The position numbers were made by a program, and so were the translations under genes. From Streptomyces eurocidicus (GTDB lineage: Bacteria; Actinomycetota; Actinomycetes; Streptomycetales; Streptomycetaceae), in NCBI RefSeq assembly GCF_002891295.1, contig NZ_LGUI01000006.1:1-64000 (forward strand): 64,000 nt of DNA, read 5' to 3'. Shown in pieces: positions 54,683 to 63,311 of the stretch (within the stretch, counting starts at the first letter, position 1; each line of letters starts with the position of its first letter). Below the pieces are notes generated by a model that saw only the letters and a program-made list of their open reading frames with translations, was not told where the DNA came from and ran no database searches.

Positions 54683-57600
54683 ATGCACGCACTCCGGACG
54701 CCGGGCCCGTCGCCGGAGCGGACGGACCCGGCCGGGCCGCTGCTGCGGGTGCTCGGACCCATGTCCGCCCGGTTCGACGGGCAGGACCTGCCGCTCGGCC
54801 CGCCGCGCCGGCGCGCCCTGCTCGCGCTGCTGCTCATCCGGCTGGGCCGGGTCGTCCCCACCGAGCTGATCGTCGACGAGCTGTGGGGGGACGAACCGCC
54901 CCGCCAGCCCGTCGCCACGCTCCAGAGCCATGTCTCCCACCTGCGCCGGGTCCTCGATCCGACGGCCGGGCCGGGCGCCGCGTCGGTGCTGCGCTACCGG
55001 GCGCCCGGCTATGTGCTCCGGCTCGCCCCGGAACAGGTGGACTTCTGCCGTTTCGAGGACCTGGTGTCCACCGGGCGCCGGTCCCTGGAACAGCGGGATC
55101 CGCTCGCCGCGCGGGACCGGCTCGCCGAGGCCCTGGAGCTGTGGCACGGCTCCCCGTACACGGAGTTCTCCGCCCACCCGCCGCTGGCCGACGAGACCGC
55201 CCGGCTGGAACAGGTCCGGCTGGCCGCGCTGGAGTCCTACGCCGAGGCCCGCCTCACCCTGGGCGCGGCCGCGGAGGTGGCGGCCGACCTGGACCGGGAG
55301 GTGCGCAACCACCCGATGCGCGAGCGGCTCGTCGGCCACCTGATGACGGCGCTCACCCGCCTGGGGCGGCAGGCGGAGGCGCTGGAGGTGTACGAGCGGA
55401 CGCGCAGCCACCTGGTCGAGGAGTTCGGCGTGGACACCGCCGTGGAGCTCCAGCGGGTCCGCACCGCCATCCTGCGGCAGGAGCTGGGCGACGGCGGGCC
55501 GGGCGGCGCGACGGCCGCACCGGCCGCCTCCGCCCCTTCCGCTTCTCCCGCCCCGCTCACCCCGCCTGCCCGGCCCACCCGTTCCCCGGCGTCCGCCGTG
55601 CCCGCGCCGTACGGGGGTACGGGCCGGCCGGCGCGCACCCCCGTACCGGCCCCGGCGGCTGCCCCCGCGCGGGCCGAGGACCCCGGCGCCGACGTCCCGG
55701 ACCCCTCGGCGCCCTGGCCGTTCACCGGCCGGGACCAGGAGCTGCACCGCCTGGCGGCGGCCGCCGCCGGGGCGCTCACCGGCCACGGCCACGTGGTGTC
55801 CGTGCTCGGCCCCGCCGGCGTCGGCAAGACCCGGTTACTGATGGAGCTCGCCCCGCGCCTGGAGACCGCGGACGAGCGCCTCGAAGTGGTCTGGAGCCAC
55901 TGCTTCCCCGGCGAGGGCGTCCCGCCCTACTGGCTGTGGACACAGGTCCTGCGCAGGCTGTCGGCCACCCGGCCGGACGCCTTCCGCGCGGCGACGGCGC
56001 CGTTCGGCGCGCTGCTCGGGCCGCTGATGCCCGAGCGGTCGGCCGGGCCCGGCGGCGCGCCGGGCCCCGAGGTCGACTGGGCCCAGGCGCGGTTCCTCAC
56101 CCATGACGCGGTCTGCGAGGTCCTCCTGGCCCTGGCCGCGGAGAGCCCGCTGGTGCTGCTCCTGGAGGATCTGCACTGGGCCGACACCGCCTCCCTGGAC
56201 CTGCTCAGGCTGCTCGGCGTCCGCCGTCTGGGCCATCCGCTGAGCATCGTGCTGACGGCCCGTGACTTCGAGATCGAGTCCGACGCCACGATGCGCCGGC
56301 TGCTGGCCGAGGTGGTCCGCGGCCCCCGCAGCGAGACCCTCCGGCTCGACGGGCTGCCCCGGCAGGCCGTCGCGACCCTGGTCGAGGCGCAGGCCGGGCC
56401 GGGCGTGGGCGCGGAGGTCGTCGAGGCGCTGCACCGGCGGAGCAAGGGCAATCCGTACTTCGTCATGCAGCTCCTGTCCCTCCTCGGCGACGTCCGGCAC
56501 CTGCACGACCCCGGCGCCTCGGCCGTCCTCCTCGCCCAGGTGCCGACGGGCGTCCGCGAGGCGCTGCGGCAGCGGTTCTCGGCGCTGCCCGAGCCGGTCC
56601 TGCGGGTGCTGAGGCTGTGCGCGGTCATCGGCACCGAGGTGGACACGGACCTGCTGCACCGCACCGCCGACGGGGACGAACCGGTCGCCGAGGCACTGGA
56701 GTCGGCGATACGGGCCGGACTGCTCGGGGAGGACCCGCACCACCCGGGCCGGCTGCACTTCGCCCACGCGCTGGTCCAGGAGACGCTCGCCGAGGAGCCG
56801 GCCCGCGAGGAGCGGCACCGGCTGCACGCGAGGGTCGCCGAGGCGCTGTGCGCCCGCGGCCGCGGGCAGATGGGGGACGAGGAGATCGAGCGGGTGGCCC
56901 ACCACTCCTGGCACGCCAAGGACGCGCTGGCGCCCGGGGAGACGCTGCCCCGGCTGCTGCGCGCCGCCGAGCGGGCCGAGCACCACCTGGCGTACGAGCA
57001 GGTCGAGACCTGGCTGCGGCGCGCGGTGCACCTGGCCGGTTTCCTGCCCGCCGACGACCCCTCGGCCCCGGGCCTGGAGCAGCGGCTGCACATCCAGCTG
57101 GGGCAGGTGCTGGCCACCATCCGGGGCTACGGCGACGCCGAGGCCGAGGCGGCGCTGGGCCGGGGCCGCGCCCTGAGCGCGGTCACGCACAGCCCCGAGG
57201 ACCCGTCGGTGCTGTGGGCGCTGTGCGCGGCGCTCCTCGTCACCGGCCGCTACGACGACTCCCGGCAGTTCTCCGGGCTGCTGCGGGACCTCGCCGGGCG
57301 GACCCGGCAGCCGGTGGCGGTGCTCGGCGCGGCGTACGGGGAGGGCATCGTGCTGCACGTGCGCGGCCGGCTGCCCGAGGCGCTGGCGGAGCTGGAGCAC
57401 GGCGTCGACATGGCGGATCGTTTCGCCAGGGAGGGGCACTCGCTGGCGAGGACGTTCCAGCACGACCCGCGCGTCTCCTGCCGCTCGTACGACACGTTCA
57501 CCCACTGGCTGCTGGGCGACCGGCGGACGGCGGCCGAGCGGCGCGACCAGCTGCTGCGCCTGACCGACTACGAGAGCAGGCCCTCGGACCGGGCGTTCGC

Positions 57601-58033
57601 GCTGTACGTGGACGCGGTCGTGGCCGCCTGGGAGGGGGACGTCGGCACGGCGCTCGCCTCCGGCGGCGAGGGGGCCCGGGTGGCGGGCGAGCACGGGCTG
57701 CTCTACTGGAAGGCGATGCTGAGCCTGCCCGCGGGGTGGGCGCTGACGCACTCGGGCCGGGAGGAGGAGGGCCTGGCCCTGATGCGCACCTCGCTGGACG
57801 AACTGTGCCCGTCCCGGACGCATCTGCGTCTCCCGCTGCACCTGGGGCTGCTGGGTCAGGCGCAGTTCCACGCCGGCCGCCGGGAGGAGGCGACGGACAC
57901 GCTCCGCAGGATGCTCTCCGTCGTCGAGCGCCGCCGCGAGTACGTCTATCTCGACCCGGCCCTGCCCGCCACCCGGCTGCTCCACGAGCTGGTGGGCCGG
58001 GAGGCGGCGGAGGCCGTGCTGAGGGGGTGCTGA
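54683..58033 (+). CDS. SARP-family transcriptional activator with ATPase and TPR-like regions
   Basis: A 1116-residue large SARP (AfsR-like layout). Residues ~15-100: winged helix (LRVLGPMSARFDGQDLPLGPPRRRALLALLL; ELIVDELWGDEPP; LQSHVSHLRRVLD). ~105-255: BTAD domain (FCRFEDLV ... HPMRERLVGHLMTALTRLGRQAEALEVYERTR). A Pro/Ala-rich linker follows. NB-ARC/AAA ATPase: Walker A GPAGVGKTRLL (~376-386), Walker B LVLLLEDLHWAD; then helical repeats to the end. ATG at 54683 preferred for its GAGGA site; an ATG at 54671 is possible. Codon 385, inside the Walker A region, is TTA (55835-55837), the rare leucine codon read by bldA tRNA. Divergent from the operon it presumably activates. Confidence 0.93.
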   Translation: MHALRTPGPSPERTDPAGPLLRVLGPMSARFDGQDLPLGPPRRRALLALLLIRLGRVVPTELIVDELWGDEPPRQPVATLQSHVSHLRRVLDPTAGPGAASVLRYRAPGYVLRLAPEQVDFCRFEDLVSTGRRSLEQRDPLAARDRLAEALELWHGSPYTEFSAHPPLADETARLEQVRLAALESYAEARLTLGAAAEVAADLDREVRNHPMRERLVGHLMTALTRLGRQAEALEVYERTRSHLVEEFGVDTAVELQRVRTAILRQELGDGGPGGATAAPAASAPSASPAPLTPPARPTRSPASAVPAPYGGTGRPARTPVPAPAAAPARAEDPGADVPDPSAPWPFTGRDQELHRLAAAAAGALTGHGHVVSVLGPAGVGKTRLLMELAPRLETADERLEVVWSHCFPGEGVPPYWLWTQVLRRLSATRPDAFRAATAPFGALLGPLMPERSAGPGGAPGPEVDWAQARFLTHDAVCEVLLALAAESPLVLLLEDLHWADTASLDLLRLLGVRRLGHPLSIVLTARDFEIESDATMRRLLAEVVRGPRSETLRLDGLPRQAVATLVEAQAGPGVGAEVVEALHRRSKGNPYFVMQLLSLLGDVRHLHDPGASAVLLAQVPTGVREALRQRFSALPEPVLRVLRLCAVIGTEVDTDLLHRTADGDEPVAEALESAIRAGLLGEDPHHPGRLHFAHALVQETLAEEPAREERHRLHARVAEALCARGRGQMGDEEIERVAHHSWHAKDALAPGETLPRLLRAAERAEHHLAYEQVETWLRRAVHLAGFLPADDPSAPGLEQRLHIQLGQVLATIRGYGDAEAEAALGRGRALSAVTHSPEDPSVLWALCAALLVTGRYDDSRQFSGLLRDLAGRTRQPVAVLGAAYGEGIVLHVRGRLPEALAELEHGVDMADRFAREGHSLARTFQHDPRVSCRSYDTFTHWLLGDRRTAAERRDQLLRLTDYESRPSDRAFALYVDAVVAAWEGDVGTALASGGEGARVAGEHGLLYWKAMLSLPAGWALTHSGREEEGLALMRTSLDELCPSRTHLRLPLHLGLLGQAQFHAGRREEATDTLRRMLSVVERRREYVYLDPALPATRLLHELVGREAAEAVLRGC

Positions 58034-58172
58034 GCGCTCCGCTGGAACTCCGGCGAGTCATCCGCGGGTGCGTCGTGGCTGGTCGCGCAGTTCCCCGCGC
58101 CCCTTCGGGGCGCCGCCTGACCTCACCGGACTTCGCCGAGCCGGCTTAGAAGGCGCCGGGAGGCCACTGCCG

Positions 58173-58218
58173 GGGAGGCGGTAGGGGTACGGTCCGGACC
58201 GTACCCCTACCGCCTCCC
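58173..58218. terminator. 46-bp perfect palindrome, bidirectional terminator
   Basis: Two perfectly complementary 23-nt arms (58173-58195 and 58196-58218), centred on GGTCC/GGACC, between the convergent ends of the SARP gene (58033) and the small gene at 58247. An RNA of either strand would form a very stable hairpin. It ends the biosynthetic locus on this side. Confidence 0.85.
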
Positions 58219-58246
58219 GCGCCGGGGCACGCCGTACCACCCCGGC

Positions 58247-58465
58247 TCACACCGGGGTGGCGGTGCCGTCGCCCTGGTCGGGCCACTCGTGCGGGTCGAC
58301 GTCGTCGTCGGCCTTGCGGCGCACCTCCGCCAGGCGTTCGCGGGTGTCCCGCTCCCCCGCCCGGCCGGGTGTCCGGCCGGGGCCCGGTTCCTCGTGGGCC
58401 TTCGCCGCCTCCTCGCGGCCGTGGCGGCCCGTGGACGCGCCTTTGCCCCTGTCCCGTCTCGCCAT
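58247..58465 (-). CDS. Small hydrophilic hypothetical protein
   Basis: A 72-residue, strongly charged protein (MARRDRGKGASTGRHGREEAA..., RDTRERLAEVRRKADDDVDPHEW) with no hydrophobic stretch. It is probably disordered. The reading frame extends upstream, but the ATG at 58465 begins the part with biased, non-random composition; no strong ribosome-binding site is visible. Similar small Arg/Asp/Glu-rich proteins are common in streptomycetes, function unknown. Confidence 0.55.
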   Translation of the reverse strand: MARRDRGKGASTGRHGREEAAKAHEEPGPGRTPGRAGERDTRERLAEVRRKADDDVDPHEWPDQGDGTATPV

Positions 58466-58473
58466 GGATCGGC

Positions 58474-59061
58474 CTACAGGAACGACACGTTGACACAGGC
58501 CAGCCGGGCGCCCGCGGTTCCGGCGTGACCGGGCCTGGTGTCTGTCGCGTGTTCGTGCACCACGACGGAGCGGGCCTCGCCGGCCCGGACCCACCAGCGC
58601 ACGGACGTCTGCGAACGGGCCCTGCCGTGCGCGTCCGTGGTCAGGTCCAGCCACGCCTCGTTGCGCTTGTTGGCGTAGGCCGGGTCGACGGAGGGCTGCA
58701 CCGGGTCCGTGACGTTCTGGTAGTGGCCGCCCGAGGTCGCGGGGTCGGTGCCGCAGGGTTTCCGGTGGACGTGGGCGCCGAAGGTCCGTTCGGCCTGGAC
58801 GCCCTCCAGCCGGAGTTCGAACCAGGTGCCGCGGTCGCTCGTCCGCTCCCGCACCTCCACGTGGCTGCCGAGCGGTACGGACTTGGGGTCGTACGTCACG
58901 GCTCCGCTCCCGGTGCCGGTGGCCGCCCGGAAGGTCTCGATCACGGTCACCGCGCTGTGCTGGGTGCCCTCCACGGGGCTGGTGCTGTTCGTGGTGCTCA
59001 GGGTGCTCACGCCCGGCGTCAGGGCCAGCGACGCGGCGAGCACCGTCGTCATAAAGGCCAT
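58474..59061 (-). CDS. Exported Cu/Zn superoxide dismutase-like protein
   Basis: A 195-residue exported protein. ATG at 59061 has a GAGGAGG site and begins a signal peptide (MAFMTTVLAASLALTPG). The SOD_Cu fold is visible: ERTFGAHVHRKPCG (two copper His), SGGHYQN (bridging-type His) and the end SVVVHEHATDTRPGHAGTAGARLACV (copper His, catalytic Arg, disulfide Cys). The zinc-binding segment expected as HxGDLxN is replaced by NEAWLDLTTDAHGRA, so this may be a copper-only or non-enzymatic relative. Confidence 0.82.
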   Translation of the reverse strand: MAFMTTVLAASLALTPGVSTLSTTNSTSPVEGTQHSAVTVIETFRAATGTGSGAVTYDPKSVPLGSHVEVRERTSDRGTWFELRLEGVQAERTFGAHVHRKPCGTDPATSGGHYQNVTDPVQPSVDPAYANKRNEAWLDLTTDAHGRARSQTSVRWWVRAGEARSVVVHEHATDTRPGHAGTAGARLACVNVSFL

Positions 59062-59196
59062 CTCGGCCCCTCCTCGGTCAGGTGTCAGGCCGTACCAGCA
59101 CATGTTCACCCAGATCGCCCGGGGCCACGACCGTCGCGCCGCCGATCGTGCGGCGCGGGGCGCCGCCAGGGGCGCCGCCCCGCCGGTACCGCTCCG

Positions 59197-59227
59197 GTGC
59201 CGCCCGGTCCTCCGGGCCGGGCGGCAC
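59197..59227 (-). terminator. Terminator hairpin of AIM24-like gene
   Basis: An 11-bp perfect stem, GTGCCGCCCGG (59197-59207) with CCGGGCGGCAC (59217-59227), with a 9-nt loop, 21 bases downstream of the minus-strand stop at 59249. Confidence 0.7.
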
Positions 59228-59248
59228 GGGCGCGGCGCGGCCGTGCCG

Positions 59249-59926
59249 TCAGCCGTTGCTCGCCGGCTGCGGCTTCGCCTCGCTCGGCCGGACGATCACA
59301 AAGCCCTCGCCCTCCAGCTTGAGCTGGACGGCCTCGCCGGAGCCGCCGCGCAGCATGGAGCCCAGGCTCTGCGAGCGGTGCAGGGAGGTCTGGAGGTGGG
59401 TGGACCAGCCGACGACGGCGTCGGTGTCGACGAACACCGGGGCCTGCGCGGAGACGGGGATGACGATGGGGTTGCCCTCGCACATCACGCCGAGCTTGCC
59501 GTGGCCGGTGAAGACGCTGTTGAAGAGGCCGCCGCCGGTCATGCCCGCGCCCTTCACGACCTTGATCTCGTAGGAGAGCGTGGGGTCGAAACACAGGACG
59601 TTGCGGCCGTTGACGGTCAGGCTCTCACCGGGCGCGATGTCGACGATGAAGCAGTTGGCGGCCTCGTGCGCGAACCACACCTCGCCCTGGCCGCGCACCG
59701 CCATCAGGGCCAGGCCCTCGCCGGTCATGGCGCGCTTGAGGAACTTGCCCACGCCCTGGCCCTGCTTCTCGAACTGCAGGTTGCCGCGGAAGGCGATCAT
59801 CGATCCCTGGCGGGCGTAGCACTCGCCGTTCACGGCGTAGACGATGGACTTGGCGTTCTGGAGGCTCATACCCGCCGTGGTGGCGGGCTTGACCATGTTC
59901 TCTGTGGCGAAAAGGTCGCTATGCAT
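59249..59926 (-). CDS. AIM24-family protein
   Basis: A 225-residue beta-rich protein of the AIM24 / TIGR00266 group. Typical features: VYAVNGECYARQGSMIAFRGNLQF near the start, LKRAMTGEGLALMAVRGQGEVWFA (the conserved G-E-G-L/F region), PGESLTVNGRNVLCFDPTLSYEIK, and MTGGGLFNSVFTGHGKLGVM. Members are widespread in actinobacteria, often in pairs or stress regions, and have no defined biochemical role. ATG at 59926 (MHSDLFATENM) is used; a start 12 codons upstream is possible. Monocistronic, with a clear terminator at 59197-59227. Confidence 0.88.
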   Translation of the reverse strand: MHSDLFATENMVKPATTAGMSLQNAKSIVYAVNGECYARQGSMIAFRGNLQFEKQGQGVGKFLKRAMTGEGLALMAVRGQGEVWFAHEAANCFIVDIAPGESLTVNGRNVLCFDPTLSYEIKVVKGAGMTGGGLFNSVFTGHGKLGVMCEGNPIVIPVSAQAPVFVDTDAVVGWSTHLQTSLHRSQSLGSMLRGGSGEAVQLKLEGEGFVIVRPSEAKPQPASNG

Positions 59927-60543
59927 GGGGGCATGATGGCCGTAACCCGCTCCCACCTGCAACGATCATGCGATTTCCGGGCGGCGGCCCCGGTCGTCCG
60001 GTCTCGGGGCGGCGAATCCGGCCGCCCCTCAGGGGGCTGACAGGCCGAGCGAGATCCGGCCGATCCACGGCAAGTGCCCGGCGGCGCGCCGGAGGTCCGC
60101 ACGGCGGCGGGGGCCCGCCGGCACGGCGGGCGGGCTCCAGGAGCGTTCGCGTACGACGCCCCTGGCTGGAGGCCCTTGTTCCGGATGCCGGTCATGGAAT
60201 TCCGGGGATCAGGGGTACGGAGGGGGCGCCGGAAAGCGGGCGCCGACCGCGGCAGGCGGGACGGGTGAGGCGGATGGGGGCGGCGTGAAAGCGGCAGCTC
60301 CACTCCTGCTTTACCCTGCCTATATTGCTCCATGACCATCCCTTGACTAGCCTCGCGCCAGAACCGACGGACAGTCAGCACGGCAGCACACACCGCGCCC
60401 AGGCAAGGGAAAGCCCGGGGAGCGCCGTAGCGAGCGGCGCCGCACCCGGGCCACCAGGTCATAAAACGCCGGTGCCGGCCACGGACTTCGACGACGGCGG
60501 CCGCAACGGCGCACCCACGCAACCCAGTTTCCCGGAGGGTACC
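59927..60543. other. Intergenic region with leader of isocitrate-lyase-family gene
   Basis: About 600 bp between divergent genes. The left part is GC-rich and shows only weak open frames. Around 60310-60350 there are promoter-like AT-rich elements (TATATT at 60321 and TTGACT at 60342), so the downstream gene may have a leader of up to ~200 nt, which includes the hairpin at 60413-60451. I could not match it to a known riboswitch class. Confidence 0.5.
60413..60451 (+). other. Two-tier hairpin in presumed 5' leader
   Basis: Outer arms GCCCGGG (60413-60419) and CCCGGGC (60445-60451) enclose inner arms GCGCCG (60422-60427) and CGGCGC (60435-60440) around a 7-nt loop. It lies ~95 bases before the GTG at 60544. 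It could be an attenuator, RNA-stability element or the terminator of an upstream short transcript. Confidence 0.5.
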
Positions 60544-61422
60544 GTGAACCACCCCGCTCGGCTACGCACCGCCATCGCGGCGGACGGCACCACACCGCTC
60601 ATCGGCGTCTTCGACATGTTCTCCGCCTCCGTCGCGGCCCGGCACTACGACGGGATGTTCGTCTCCGGCTTCGGCTTCGCCGCGTCCCACTACGGCCTGC
60701 CGGACATCGGCTTCATCGCCTGGCCGGACATCGTCGCCTTCGTCCAGCGGCTGCGGCTGGCCTTCCCGGCCCAGCACCTGCTGGTCGACATCGACGACGG
60801 CTACGTGGACCCCGAGACCGCCTGCCACGCCGTGCAGCAGCTGGAGGCCGCCGGGGCGTCCGGCGTGATCCTGGAGGACCAGCAGCGGCCCCGCCGCTGC
60901 GGGCACGTGGACGGCAAGCGGATCCTGCCCCTGCCCGAGTACCTCGACAAGCTCGGCATGGTCCTCGACTCCCGCCGCGACCTCGTGGTCGTCGCCCGCA
61001 CCGACGCCACGGAGGAGGCGGAGATCCTCCGCCGCGCCAAGGCCCTCGCGGCGACCGACGCGGACGTCCTGCTGGTCGACGGCGTACGCAGCGTCGACTG
61101 GATACGCAAGGTCCGCGACGTCATCGGCGACAAGCCGCTGCTGTTCAACCAGATCGCCGGCGGCAAGTCGCCGCGCCTCTCGCTGCCGGAGCTCGGCGCG
61201 CTCGGCGTGGACGTGGCGATCTACAGCACGCCGTGCCTGTTCGCCGCGCAGTCCGCGATGGACACGGCCCTCGCGGAGCTGAAGACGGACGAGGGACGGC
61301 TGCCCGTGCACACGGAGGCGAGCGTCGGGGTCGCCGAGTGCCTGGCCCTGCTGGAGCGCAACATCAGCCGCCACCACGGGCGGGCCGACCGGCCGGCGGA
61401 GGTCCCGGTGGCCGTGCGCTGA
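60544..61422 (+). CDS. Isocitrate lyase / PEP mutase family protein
   Basis: A 292-residue enzyme of the ICL/PEPM superfamily, a (beta/alpha)8 barrel. Motifs: LIGVFDMFSASVA, the metal-binding LLVDIDDGYVD, GVILEDQQRPRRCGHVDGK (corresponding to the KKCGH catalytic loop of the superfamily), VVVARTDAT, and LLFNQIAGGKSPRL. Members include 2-methylisocitrate lyase, carboxyphosphonoenolpyruvate- and phosphonopyruvate-processing enzymes and oxaloacetate hydrolases, and the exact reaction is not clear here. GTG at 60544 has a GGAGGG site. Monocistronic, with a long leader. Confidence 0.88.
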   Translation: MNHPARLRTAIAADGTTPLIGVFDMFSASVAARHYDGMFVSGFGFAASHYGLPDIGFIAWPDIVAFVQRLRLAFPAQHLLVDIDDGYVDPETACHAVQQLEAAGASGVILEDQQRPRRCGHVDGKRILPLPEYLDKLGMVLDSRRDLVVVARTDATEEAEILRRAKALAATDADVLLVDGVRSVDWIRKVRDVIGDKPLLFNQIAGGKSPRLSLPELGALGVDVAIYSTPCLFAAQSAMDTALAELKTDEGRLPVHTEASVGVAECLALLERNISRHHGRADRPAEVPVAVR

Positions 61423-61635
61423 CCGGCCCGCCGCCCCCTCGCACCGGGCGCCTCGCCGTGATCCTCACCACCCCGCCGGGCGAACTCCTCCCCCCTGGCC
61501 CCCAGGGGGCGCCCGGCGGGGGTCCGCCCGCCGCCGGGGTCCGGGCCCGAGCCCGTAAAATGGCTGGACCTGCGCGAACGCGCCGGGATGGACTCACTCC
61601 GGACCGTCCTCCGGAGTTAAAGGAAACCTTTCATC

Positions 61636-62484
61636 GTGACCGCGAAACACCAGGGCGCCGAAGCCGCCGAAGCCGACCGGGCCCGCCTCGGGCTGCGAGC
61701 CGACTGCGGGAGCTGCTTCGGCCTGTGCTGTGTCGCCCTGCCGTTCTCCGCGTCCTCGGACTTCGCGGTGACCAAGGCCGCCGGCCAGCCGTGCGGCAAC
61801 CTCCAGCAGGACTTCCGCTGCGGCATCCACGCGAAGCTGCGCGGGAGCGGCTACACCGGCTGCACCGTCTACGACTGCTTCGGCGCGGGGCAGAAGGTCT
61901 CCCAGGTCACCTTCGGCGGCCGCGACTGGCGCGCGGACCGGGACACCGCCCGGCAGATGTTCGAGTCCTTCCCCGTGATGCGACAGCTCCACGAGCTGCT
62001 CTGGTACCTGACCGAGGCGCTCGCCCTCGCACCGGCCCGCCCGGTCCACGGCGACCTGCGCCGCGCGCTGGAGGAGACCGAGCGCCTCACCCTGCACAAC
62101 CCCGCCGCCCTGGGGGAGATCGACGTCGCGGAGCACCGGCACACGGTCAACGAGCTGCTGCTGCGGACGAGCGAGCTCGTCCGGGCCGGGGTCAAGGGCA
62201 GGAAGAAGAACCACCGGGGCGCCGATCTCATGGGCGCCCGGCTGCGCGGTGCCGACCTCCGGGGCGCCAGCCTGCGCGGCGCGTACCTCATCGCCGCCGA
62301 CCTCAAGGGCGCCGACCTGCGGCTCGCCGACCTCATCGGGGCCGACCTGCGCGACGCCGATCTGTCGGGCGCCGACCTGACCGGCAGCATCTTCCTCACC
62401 CAGATGCAGGTGAACGCGGCCAGGGGCGACGCCGCCACCCGGCTGCCCTCGTCCCTGACGCGCCCGCCGCACTGGCGCGCGTAG
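61636..62484 (+). CDS. Pentapeptide-repeat protein with Cys-rich N-terminal domain
   Basis: A 282-residue cytosolic protein. The N-terminal ~90 residues have about eight Cys (ADCGSCFGLCCVALPF, QPCGNL, FRCGIH, GCTVYDCFG), suggesting a metal- or cluster-binding site of the YkgJ-like type. A helical middle (~95-190) leads to pentapeptide repeats (~195-255: ADLMG ARLRG ADLRG ASLRG AYLIA ADLKG) that form a right-handed quadrilateral helix. GTG at 61636 with AAGGAAA upstream. Pentapeptide proteins sometimes mimic DNA and protect gyrase, but this one is not recognisable as a Qnr homologue. Confidence 0.85.
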   Translation: MTAKHQGAEAAEADRARLGLRADCGSCFGLCCVALPFSASSDFAVTKAAGQPCGNLQQDFRCGIHAKLRGSGYTGCTVYDCFGAGQKVSQVTFGGRDWRADRDTARQMFESFPVMRQLHELLWYLTEALALAPARPVHGDLRRALEETERLTLHNPAALGEIDVAEHRHTVNELLLRTSELVRAGVKGRKKNHRGADLMGARLRGADLRGASLRGAYLIAADLKGADLRLADLIGADLRDADLSGADLTGSIFLTQMQVNAARGDAATRLPSSLTRPPHWRA

Positions 62485-62809
62485 CCACGGCCGCCGGGTG
62501 ACCGGCGGGGGCCCAGTCGCACCCGTCCGCACCCGCCGGACCGGCCGCACCGCGCCGACCGCGCCGACCGCGCCGACCGCGCCGACCGCGCCGACCGCGC
62601 ACGGTGCGAGGTGCCGCCGGCACTCGTGGTGGACACACCCCCGGCGAGGTGAGGGGCGGCTGCGCGAGAGGGCGGCCCTTGGGTGCGCCACCACCCGCCC
62701 CCGGCTGTCAGGGCCTCGCCAAGCGCACCGCCCCTCGGCAGGCGATTCGCCGAAATATCACCCGAATGCGGGAATGCACGCAAAGTAATCGCCAAATTAC
62801 CCTGGGCAC
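62485..62809. other. Intergenic region with 9-bp repeat and AT-rich promoter
   Basis: No gene is seen. It contains the 9-bp tandem repeat at 62552-62596, and an AT-rich stretch at ~62750-62800 (AAATATCACC, AAAGTAATCGCCAAATTACC) that stands out against the GC-rich background and probably holds the promoter of the gene at 62810. Confidence 0.6.
62552..62596. repeat. 9-bp tandem repeat
   Basis: Five consecutive copies of GCGCCGACC just after the pentapeptide gene. Pure slippage-type repeat, with partial copies at both ends. No coding or regulatory role is evident. Confidence 0.9.
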
Positions 62810-63166
62810 ATGCCTGAGTGGGGTCGCGCTCTGTCGCAGTCCGTCTCGCGCGGCGCGGCCGCCGTGCTGATCGCCCTGCTCCTGCTGGCTCCCGGCGGAG
62901 AGGCCGCCACTGCCGCGAGCGGAAGCGAGCGCGAACCGGGCTCGGTGTCCCTGGAGTTCACCCCGGCCGACGAATACGCCTCCGAGACCGACGTCTCCGT
63001 CGCGTGCGCGATCCGGGAGGGAAGGCGCCCCGGCAGGCGGGGCGGTGGGTCCGTCCTGCCGCCCGCCGGTCTGCAGCCCGGCCCCGGCGCGGCCCCGTCC
63101 GCCCCCCGGGCCACGGGCGCCCCGCCGTCCGGCACCCCCGCGCACCACACCGTCCTGCGCTGCTGA
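62810..63166 (+). CDS. Small probably secreted protein
   Basis: A 118-residue protein with an N-terminal hydrophobic stretch (VSRGAAAVLIALLLLAPGGEAATAAS) that fits a signal peptide. A short acidic region (SVSLEFTPADEYASETDVSVACAIREG) follows, then a Gly/Pro/Ala-rich tail ending in Cys. ATG at 62810 follows an AT-rich promoter-like stretch. No family recognised; gene status is likely but not certain. Confidence 0.55.
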   Translation: MPEWGRALSQSVSRGAAAVLIALLLLAPGGEAATAASGSEREPGSVSLEFTPADEYASETDVSVACAIREGRRPGRRGGGSVLPPAGLQPGPGAAPSAPRATGAPPSGTPAHHTVLRC

Positions 63167-63311
63167 GGAACACCGCCGGAGTACGCCCGACCACCGGTCA
63201 CCGGCCCGCCAGGGGCCGTGCCGCGGGCTGCCTCCGGCCGGTCCGGGCCGCTTCCGGCCCGTCATCCGCATCCCTCGCACACCAGCCGGACGAGCCAGAG
63301 AGAGGCCCACC

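Noticed and set aside
62552..62596. 9-bp repeat considered as CRISPR or origin iterons
   Set aside because: Only five short direct copies, no spacers and no replication gene nearby.
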